Shown here piece after piece: positions 40,368 to 46,179 of a stretch of DNA of 46,179 nucleotides. The translations under genes were made by a program, and so were the position numbers. The stretch covers positions 1 to 46,179 of the IMG/VR virus record IMGVR_UViG_3300031329_000009; one strand, written 5' to 3'. The notes under the pieces are model-generated. The model ran no database searches. It saw nothing but the letters and a program-made list of their open reading frames with translations, and was not told where the DNA came from. Source of the DNA: a virus. The stretch's first letter is position 1; the number at the start of each line of letters is the position of its first letter.

Positions 40368-40732
40368 TTGGCCCCGAACTCATCAACCTCATCCACTGCA
40401 CGGGCCATGTGTCCGACGAGTGGCGGCAGAACTTTCACAAGTCGGGCGCAGATGGCGTGGACTACGTGCGCAAGGATTTGCACGACGCCCTGCGCTCTTC
40501 ACAATCCTACACATACATCGGCGAAGACGGAAAGCCCCGGCAGGCCCGTGACATGGAGGACGAAATTGACGCCCTACGCGCTGCTTTGAAAAAAGGAGTA
40601 AGGGTTCTTGATCGAATCGAAGAGCTGAACTTATTGCAGACCGACGAAAATGGTCACAGATGGTGCAACTCTGACTTAATTGGTCAAGAAGTCATGGCCG
40701 CCCGCGCCGCCTTAGCGGAAGATGCAGCATGA
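40364..40732 (+). CDS. 122-aa coiled-coil protein, unknown
   Basis: 122 aa. Central helix R-D-M-E-D-E-I-D-A-L-R-A-A-L-K-K-G is coiled-coil-like; C-terminal helix has V-M-A-A-R-A-A-L. ATGA coupling at both ends. Not recognised. Confidence 0.5.
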   Translation: MIGPELINLIHCTGHVSDEWRQNFHKSGADGVDYVRKDLHDALRSSQSYTYIGEDGKPRQARDMEDEIDALRAALKKGVRVLDRIEELNLLQTDENGHRWCNSDLIGQEVMAARAALAEDAA

Positions 40733-41109
40733 GCGCGCCCAAGGTTAAGCCGCTGGTGTGGGTTCACGGTATAGTTGATTTGTCAAAGCCCCAGCCCGGA
40801 ATGAGATACGTAGCTTGCTCAACGTCTCCTAGTCCTGCTTGGACTTGGTGGCTTAAAGGCGAGGAACACACAAGGGCCGTTTTCCTAAGCGAAGCTGAGT
40901 GTAAAGCCGCCGCGCAAGCCGATTACGAGCGCCGCATACTTGACGCGCTGGAGCCAGGCACCGAAGCCGACGCCCTGCGCGCTGAGGTGAAGCGGCTGAG
41001 GGAGGCGTTAAAATTTTACGCTCCTATTGAAATTGCTGGTGTTAAGTATGCAGGCGGAGACGACGCAGGATGGCGCGCCACCGCCGCCCTAGCGGATGCC
41101 ACCCAATGA
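40729..41109 (+). CDS. 126-aa protein, Ead/Ea22-like in layout
   Basis: 126 aa. N-terminal Trp-rich beta part and C-terminal coiled coil A-D-A-L-R-A-E-V-K-R-L-R-E-A-L. Phage Ead/Ea22 proteins have this layout, but no firm match. ATGA coupling. Confidence 0.45.
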   Translation: MSAPKVKPLVWVHGIVDLSKPQPGMRYVACSTSPSPAWTWWLKGEEHTRAVFLSEAECKAAAQADYERRILDALEPGTEADALRAEVKRLREALKFYAPIEIAGVKYAGGDDAGWRATAALADATQ

Positions 41110-41309
41110 CCCGCAAACAGCCCCTCGACTACGACGTCAGCCCCCTCACATACCTTGAGCATCAAGCGCGCCGGGGCGGCCCTTGGCGCCATCCCGCCAA
41201 ACCGCCCGGATGGCAGCGGCGGCCCAGCCTAATCAGCGCCGCGTTCGTTTGGGCCGGGATCGTCGCGGCGGCGGTATGCATCTTGCTCGGCTGGTGGGCG
41301 TGGTGGTGA
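41106..41309 (+). CDS. 67-aa C-terminally anchored membrane protein
   Basis: 67 aa from 41106 (ATGA). Polar, Arg/Pro-rich first half, then one strong helix (A-F-V-W-A-G-I-V-A-A-A-V-C-I-L-L-G-W). Last clear plus-strand gene before the convergent junction. Function unknown. Confidence 0.55.
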   Translation: MTRKQPLDYDVSPLTYLEHQARRGGPWRHPAKPPGWQRRPSLISAAFVWAGIVAAAVCILLGWWAWW

Positions 41310-41524
41310 TTGCCGACCTTTCCCGCGCCCGCGTCACGTTTCAGCAGCGCACAATCCTGATGATACTGGAGGAAAAACCAACGGCCCGATGTGCAAACAC
41401 CGAGGCGCTAGACGCACCCTCACCCCACCTCACCCGGCGACATACGCGGCCCCGGCCTGTTGATTTTATTCTGCGGCACGGGGTCGCTCAGCCTGCCGCG
41501 GGCTTTGTGCGGCATGGCAACTGA
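41306..41524 (+). CDS. Doubtful GTG frame at the convergent junction
   Basis: 72 aa from GTG at 41306 (GTGA overlap). First 25 residues look protein-like (V-T-F-Q-Q-R-T-I-L-M-I-L-E), but the rest is Pro/His/Arg-rich and antisense to the secreted-protein gene at 41420-41737. May be a decayed end. Confidence 0.25.
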   Translation: MIADLSRARVTFQQRTILMILEEKPTARCANTEALDAPSPHLTRRHTRPRPVDFILRHGVAQPAAGFVRHGN

Positions 41525-41737
41525 GGCGCAACGCGTCGGTGTGGTCTGGATTACTGCCCAATGACCGCCGGTGCTCAGAAATAGCTCGACCATGTTACCC
41601 GCGTCATCCAAGCCCCATGAATGCAACGCAAGGCCATGCTCAACCTTTAGGTATGCGGCGAGGTGGTCGCGCTTGTAGCACTCAGCGGCGGCAGGACACG
41701 CCAAAAGGACCGCCAGAGCGGTTGCAATCATTTTCAT
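41420..41737 (-). CDS. Small secreted protein, complete copy
   Basis: 105 aa. Signal MKMIATALAVLLACPAAA, then E-C-Y-K-R-D-H-L-A-A-Y-L, G-N-M-V-E-L-F, and a Pro/Arg-rich end. Resembles small periplasmic proteins with two Cys. Last gene of the lysis operon; 3' end meets the plus operon. See the partial diverged copy at 1-124. Confidence 0.6.
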   Translation of the reverse strand: MKMIATALAVLLACPAAAECYKRDHLAAYLKVEHGLALHSWGLDDAGNMVELFLSTGGHWAVIQTTPTRCASVAMPHKARGRLSDPVPQNKINRPGPRMSPGEVG

Positions 41738-41751
41738 GTGGATTTCCTTGC

Positions 41752-42003
41752 TTAGATGCCAGCCTCAGCGGTGCGCCAAATGTCATCAATCGCCGTAATC
41801 TTGCCGTTGGCCGCATCCAGCGCTTCAACGTGATCGGACAGTATCACCCCCAGATCGCCCAACGTTTCAGCCTGCCGATCCGGCACCGCGACCGGGGTGC
41901 GCAATTCGGTTGGCAGGTCCGGCAGCACGTTGCGGTATTCAATCGTTGCTGGACCGCAGGATGCGATTGAGCAGCACGCGAAAATCATCAGGCAAGGGCG
42001 CAT
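41752..42003 (-). CDS. Rz1: Rz1-like spanin, second copy
   Basis: Identical translation to the copy at 140-391. Confidence 0.82.
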   Translation of the reverse strand: MRPCLMIFACCSIASCGPATIEYRNVLPDLPTELRTPVAVPDRQAETLGDLGVILSDHVEALDAANGKITAIDDIWRTAEAGI

Positions 42004-42259
42004 CGAAGTCTCCTTTGCGAAAGCTGTCTTTTACCCGCTCATATTGGGCGGCCCTGGCGCGCTGGCGGGCCACCTCGGATTGGGCCACGGTGGCAGCAAG
42101 CCGGGCCTGCGCGCGGGCATCCTCTAGCGCCGCCGCAGAGCGCGTCAAGCGGGCGTTGTCGTCGCGTAGGTTGCCGATGGTGCTGGACTGCCACCACAGC
42201 CCCCCAGCAAGCGCCAGGAACGCCGCGAGGATGCCTCCAGCCAGATAGGCGCGGATCAC
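41939..42259 (-). CDS. Rz: Rz-like spanin, second copy
   Basis: Identical translation to the copy at 327-647, with the same Rz1 overlap. Confidence 0.82.
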   Translation of the reverse strand: MIRAYLAGGILAAFLALAGGLWWQSSTIGNLRDDNARLTRSAAALEDARAQARLAATVAQSEVARQRARAAQYERVKDSFRKGDFDAPLPDDFRVLLNRILRSSND

Positions 42260-42789
42260 GTCAGCCCCACCATGCAGAGCCGCGTTTCATTAGCCCGGCG
42301 ATTGACCAGCCCGCGCACAATTCTGCCTCCGGATTTATTCCACCAGCCGAGCGCTGCGCAGCCGCCCGCGATGTCGCCAGCGTTCAGCCGCCGAGTTGCC
42401 GTTGATTTGCCAATGCCATAGATCCCAGCGTTGTATGCCAGCGACACATAGGCCGCGTCACGCTCTGGCGTCAGGCGCAAATCCCGTGTCTCCCGCGTAA
42501 AGTATCCATGCAGCCCGTCCCGAAACTGCCCGAGCCCGCGCTCCAGCATGGCCGAGCATTGCGCATCGGTGTATGTGTCGCCCTGCCCTACGCCACGCGT
42601 CTCGCCATAGCAGACAGTCCACACAGCAGGGCTGGCGATGGTGTCGAGATAGGCGGTGTTTTTCTTGCCCTCCCATTTTGCCACCAACGGCACAAGGACA
42701 CGCATGGTCGCCGCCTCTGTGGTGTTTGCAATCGGCGCGGGAGGCGCAGCGGCACAGACAAAGATCGCGCATAGGAATGACTTAATCAT
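42256..42789 (-). CDS. Endolysin, second copy
   Basis: Identical translation to the copy at 644-1177; same ATGA coupling to the holin. Confidence 0.9.
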   Translation of the reverse strand: MIKSFLCAIFVCAAAPPAPIANTTEAATMRVLVPLVAKWEGKKNTAYLDTIASPAVWTVCYGETRGVGQGDTYTDAQCSAMLERGLGQFRDGLHGYFTRETRDLRLTPERDAAYVSLAYNAGIYGIGKSTATRRLNAGDIAGGCAALGWWNKSGGRIVRGLVNRRANETRLCMVGLT

Positions 42790-42995
42790 CGGGCGATTCC
42801 CTGCGATACAATCCGTCCCGCGATGCCTGCGATAATCAGGCCAAGGCCGATTGCCAGCCACATGTGCGGGTTGGTGTCCCGACCGGTGGAAAGGTAGATC
42901 GCATCGGGCGCCATTATCGCCGCGATGCCGCAGTAATTAGCCCACATCGAATAGGATTTAAGCGCCACCGTCTTTGCGTCTGGTATCAGTTTCAT
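42786..42995 (-). CDS. Holin, second copy
   Basis: Identical translation to the copy at 1174-1383. Confidence 0.75.
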   Translation of the reverse strand: MKLIPDAKTVALKSYSMWANYCGIAAIMAPDAIYLSTGRDTNPHMWLAIGLGLIIAGIAGRIVSQGIAR

Positions 42996-42999
42996 TTTG

Positions 43000-43338
43000 T
43001 CATTCCGCTCCGTTGCTACGGCCAAAAGTGTTCCCGCGCAGGTAGCGCAAGATTTCAGATACAGACGCTTCAGTGCGCGCTGAGATGTCTTCAATGCCTG
43101 TTAGCCGCTGATCAATGCGCGCAGTAGATGAGCGCAGATTGTTGATTTCTTCCGTGTTGCTTTTGATTGCCCCACGATCCTCAACCTGCCGGTCCGACAA
43201 GGCCTTTATGCCTGCCTTTGCGTCGGTCACTTGCGTTCCGATCCAAACGCCGCCGGTTAAGAAGCCGACTAGAATAACCCACGCAAGCGATTTGGGCAGC
43301 GTAATGCCGCGCTCGATATTTTCAATCATCTGTGTCAT
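43000..43338 (-). CDS. Membrane coiled-coil lysis protein, second copy
   Basis: Identical translation to the copy at 1388-1726. Confidence 0.6.
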   Translation of the reverse strand: MTQMIENIERGITLPKSLAWVILVGFLTGGVWIGTQVTDAKAGIKALSDRQVEDRGAIKSNTEEINNLRSSTARIDQRLTGIEDISARTEASVSEILRYLRGNTFGRSNGAE

Positions 43339-43613
43339 TTGCCTTTCACTTTTCGCAGCGTCTTTTCCGCGTTTTCGATTTCGCGTTGCCATTCCGCCGC
43401 GCAGTGATCCGGTTGCCAAAAAAACATCGCGTTGATAATTCTCCGCGCTCGTAGCCAGCCCGTGTTTGTCTCAATGTGCGACCTTGCGCTTAATGTCTGG
43501 AATGTTGAGCCGCCGGGGAGTGAACCGTTAATCGCGCGGCTCACCAGCCCGACGAACATCTCACCGACGCGGCAAGCGATATAAAGAGGGCGGGGCATAC
43601 GTATCACGGCCAT
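43335..43613 (-). CDS. Conserved small phage protein, second copy
   Basis: Identical translation to the copy at 1723-2001. Confidence 0.55.
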   Translation of the reverse strand: MAVIRMPRPLYIACRVGEMFVGLVSRAINGSLPGGSTFQTLSARSHIETNTGWLRARRIINAMFFWQPDHCAAEWQREIENAEKTLRKVKGK

Positions 43614-44131
43614 CCGCTTTCAATATCCACAGCCGCCAATTCCGTTTCATTGGTCGCCGCTTCAATCTGCGCGGATAGCGTGGCCTCATTCGCAAAACAC
43701 GCCTGAATGTGCGCCTCGATAGCGTCTGCAGCCGCGATGATTGTTGCCGCGTTGAGCGTTGAGAATACACCCGGCCCAGACTTCCACGCGCCAATTCCAT
43801 AGGCTGGATCAGCCGCCGCCTTGACAAATGCCGCCGTTATTTTCCCTTGCGTTGTTCTGTCCGTCGCAAGGGGATTGCCGCCTAGAGTGGTGCCGCCTTC
43901 CTCCGCTTGCCAGCGGCGTGTGGCGAGTGCTGCAACCTTGTCCCTCCGCTTTTCGCGTATAGGGTAATCATCAAGGACAACCCAGACATGGCCGCGCCAT
44001 TGGGCCACTTGATTTCCGGTTAGTGCAGGTGGATCGTGCGGGACTTCGTGGCGGTGACGTCCATCTTTATGGCCGACCTCACGGCTTTCGCCCGTCCATA
44101 CCCCGCTTTTGTCTGTCGCATATACCTGCAT
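43604..44131 (-). CDS. DUF4376 protein A, second copy
   Basis: Identical translation to the copy at 1992-2519. Confidence 0.75.
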   Translation of the reverse strand: MQVYATDKSGVWTGESREVGHKDGRHRHEVPHDPPALTGNQVAQWRGHVWVVLDDYPIREKRRDKVAALATRRWQAEEGGTTLGGNPLATDRTTQGKITAAFVKAAADPAYGIGAWKSGPGVFSTLNAATIIAAADAIEAHIQACFANEATLSAQIEAATNETELAAVDIESGWP

Positions 44132-45636
44132 TATATTTCCTCCGCTTTGACGGCATATTTAGCGTCTAAAACAGGAGGGAACTCGTTTGGTATTTCTATT
44201 TTTGTCTCGTCTGCGTTGATTATTACTGTCAGTTTATTACCTCCAGAATGAGCCACTGCTAATAAGTCACCGTCAGGCGAGAACGCCGCGCCTCTTCCTG
44301 TCCCAGATAGTGTTGGGGTTCCACTTACAACGCTCCAATCGGAAGTGTCCAAGATTGTCAGGTTATTACCGCCAACATGAGCCACTGCTAATAAGTCACC
44401 GTCAGGCGAGAACGCCGCGCCTAATCCTGTGCTAGATAGTGTTGGGGTTCCACTTACAACGCTCCAATCTGAAGTGTCCAAGATTGTCAGGTTATTACCG
44501 CCAACATGAGCCACTGCTAATAAGTCACCGTCAGGCGAGAACGCCGCGCCTACTCCTGTCCCAGATAGTGTTGGGGTTCCACTTACAACGCTCCAATCGG
44601 AAGTGTCCAAGATTGTCAGGTTATTCCCGCCAACATGAGCCACTGCTAATAAGTCACCGTCAGGCGAGAACGCCGCGCCGTATCCTGTGCTAGATAGTGT
44701 TGGGGTTCCACTTACAACGCTCCAATCGGAAGTGTCCAAGATTGTCAGGTTATTACCGCCAACATGAGCCACTGCTAATAAGTCACCGTCAGGCGAGAAC
44801 GCCGCGCCTCTTCCTGCGTCAGATAGTGTTGGTGTTCCACTTAAAACGCTCCAATCTGAAGTGTCCAAGATTGTCAGGTTATTCCCTCCAAAATGAGCCA
44901 CTGCTAATAAGTCACCGTCAGGCGAGAACGCCGCGCCGTTTCCTGTCCCAGATAGTGTTGGGGTTCCACTTACAACGCTCCAATCTGAAGTGTCCAAGAT
45001 TGTCAGGTTATTACCGCCAACATGAGCCACTGCTAATAAGTCACCGTCAGGCGAGAACGCCGCGCCGTATCCTGTGCTAGATAGTGTTGGGGTTCCACTT
45101 ACAACATCTGAAAAGGAACTAGGTCTCCAATTCGGAAACGCAGCCGCCAATTCTGGATAGCTAGTTGTTTCATAAATAAGCCCGTCTAGGTCCAGATAGC
45201 CTAGCCTGTCCTGTGACGCGGGGTGTATTTCGATAGTTCCGATGGGGGTGGCTACATCCTCCGCCGCCGCAGTCACAAACACCACCGCCGACCCCGACAG
45301 GCTCAACAGGCTCCCCGTGCTACTCTCGCCAAGCCCCCGCGTTAGTGTCGTGCCGGACGCCGTATAAACGCCCGTGCCGATCTCCCACGCGGTCCCGTCC
45401 TCTATTGCGTAGCGCACGGTATCTCCGTCAGACACGCCCGCAGCGGCTGCGGATTGCAGGCCAGCCCCCGTGAACACAAGCGTAATGGTTCCGGTGCCAG
45501 TGGTCGCTGTCGTGGCGGTCGCGGTGCGTAGGTCTTGGATACCACCACCACCGCCCGAGGGCAATTCAGAAACGGGCGCCTTATACAGCGTCCCGCCCCT
45601 CTCAATCATTAAAAGATCAGTTGATGTAACAGCCAT
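44131..45636 (-). CDS. Seven-repeat fibre, second copy
   Basis: Identical translation to the copy at 2519-4024, including order and count of the seven repeats. One silent change near the start (45620 versus 4008). Confidence 0.8.
   Translation of the reverse strand: MAVTSTDLLMIERGGTLYKAPVSELPSGGGGGIQDLRTATATTATTGTGTITLVFTGAGLQSAAAAGVSDGDTVRYAIEDGTAWEIGTGVYTASGTTLTRGLGESSTGSLLSLSGSAVVFVTAAAEDVATPIGTIEIHPASQDRLGYLDLDGLIYETTSYPELAAAFPNWRPSSFSDVVSGTPTLSSTGYGAAFSPDGDLLAVAHVGGNNLTILDTSDWSVVSGTPTLSGTGNGAAFSPDGDLLAVAHFGGNNLTILDTSDWSVLSGTPTLSDAGRGAAFSPDGDLLAVAHVGGNNLTILDTSDWSVVSGTPTLSSTGYGAAFSPDGDLLAVAHVGGNNLTILDTSDWSVVSGTPTLSGTGVGAAFSPDGDLLAVAHVGGNNLTILDTSDWSVVSGTPTLSSTGLGAAFSPDGDLLAVAHVGGNNLTILDTSDWSVVSGTPTLSGTGRGAAFSPDGDLLAVAHSGGNKLTVIINADETKIEIPNEFPPVLDAKYAVKAEEI
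44200..45102 (-). repeat. Seven tandem 129-bp repeats, second copy
   Basis: Same seven units in the same order as 2588-3490. Confidence 0.97.
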
Positions 45637-45637
45637 T

Positions 45638-46179
45638 TTACGGGGCCGATGTCAGATTGGAAATAGAGAACGATAGTTCCTGCGTTGATAGCACAATCGG
45701 GTTATTGTTCGCGGTCCCTGCCGTGGTAGCCGCTGCGTGAGATGCCGCGAGCAAGTCATCAAGATCAACTGCATCCGTGACCGCGATATGTCCTGCCTTA
45801 GTGAATTGCGCGGGAAGCATCAGGCCCGCGTTGGTCCCGGTGGCCGCTGGTAGGGTTGCATTAGTGCCTGTCGATGAAGTGACGATGCCTTGTGTGGCGC
45901 TGGCGGTGTAACCAAGGCTTGCCCCGCCAACAGTGACATCCAGCCCCTCAGCCTCAGCCACTTTTGTAAATGCCGATCCGCGCCAAACATAAATTGCCCA
46001 GCCGCTCTCTACTGTTGAATCTGCGGATGCATCGACGACGAACACGCGGTCGCCAGTAGATAGCCCCGAGAGAGCATTGCGCGCCGCAATGTCTGCCACG
46101 TCATATTCAGATGTGCCGATATTGGTTTGCACATATGCGAGAATATCAGACGACAAAACAGAATAAACTGTGCTGCTGC
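45638..46179 (-). CDS. Fibre/adhesin-like protein, second copy, 5' end cut off
   Basis: Lacks its first residues because the window ends. Differs from the copy at 4026-4604 by six residues: two Ala to Thr, Glu to Ala, Leu to Ser, Asp to Ala and Gly to Asp. The change in divergence starts abruptly near its 3' end. Confidence 0.6.
   Translation of the reverse strand, partial: SSTVYSVLSSDILAYVQTNIGTSEYDVADIAARNALSGLSTGDRVFVVDASADSTVESGWAIYVWRGSAFTKVAEAEGLDVTVGGASLGYTASATQGIVTSSTGTNATLPAATGTNAGLMLPAQFTKAGHIAVTDAVDLDDLLAASHAAATTAGTANNNPIVLSTQELSFSISNLTSAP

Larger units (their letters stand above)
41613..46179. repeat. Terminal direct repeat, right copy
   Basis: Same content as 1-4567, offset 41612-41613, with differences near both edges only. 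Ends the window inside a fibre gene. Confidence 0.95.

Noticed and set aside
1-46179. Prophage attachment sites formed by the end repeats
   Set aside because: The repeats are thousands of bases long, contain coding genes and no integrase was found.

Overview
The window holds one complete tailed-phage genome (siphovirus type), read a little past one full turn. Bases 1-4567 return at 41613-46179, so the unit is about 41.6 kb. High GC, compact ATGA- or TAATG-coupled operons, and protein families such as Prim-Pol/DUF3987 primase, DUF1073-type portal, DUF7940-like holin, DUF4376 and a free DnaA domain IV protein fit a phage of an alphaproteobacterium, probably Rhodobacterales (inference). No integrase, partition system or tRNA was found, so I read it as virulent or as having lost integration. 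Two small XRE-like regulators are present.

Layout. The minus strand carries nearly everything from 33949 down to 1, continuing through the wrap to 41420. From the centre outward it has: a Cro-like regulator and primase-helicase (33949-31467); an AT-rich control region with a strong terminator, palindromes and two poly-G tracts (31466-31060); a coupled eight-gene cassette with an SNF2-like helicase, a beta-class DNA methyltransferase, a winged-helix protein and a DnaA domain IV protein (30692-26492); a small regulator operon (26399-26065); a non-coding control region (26064-25632); ParB-like protein and C5 methyltransferase (25631-23978); terminase, portal, protease/scaffold, decoration and capsid (23978-18344); connectors, minor head protein and tail tube (18280-13868); frameshifted tail chaperones and tape measure (13761-8232); tail tip and two fibre cassettes (8232-1992); and a lysis cassette with holin, endolysin and overlapping Rz/Rz1 spanins (2001-140).

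The plus strand (34071-41309) is an early block: Sak4-like ATPase, SSB-like protein, YqaJ exonuclease, GIY-YIG/HTH protein, DEAH helicase with zinc clusters, VRR-NUC nuclease, a lipoprotein and small unknown proteins. It diverges from the primase operon at a symmetric promoter/operator region (33978-34010) and converges on the end of the lysis operon near 41.4 kb.

How it works together. Sak4, SSB, exonuclease, helicases, VRR-NUC and primase form the recombination-replication set. Two methyltransferases probably mark phage DNA. The late operon builds a capsid and a long non-contractile tail. Host recognition probably uses two beta-propeller-like fibres, each followed by a DUF4376 protein. The most notable signals are the seven near-identical 129-bp repeats in one fibre, the duplicated fibre/DUF4376 cassette, the dnaX-like frameshift heptamer, the nested scaffold start, the SNF2-methyltransferase-DnaA cassette, and the terminal repeat that looks identical inside but diverges at its edges.
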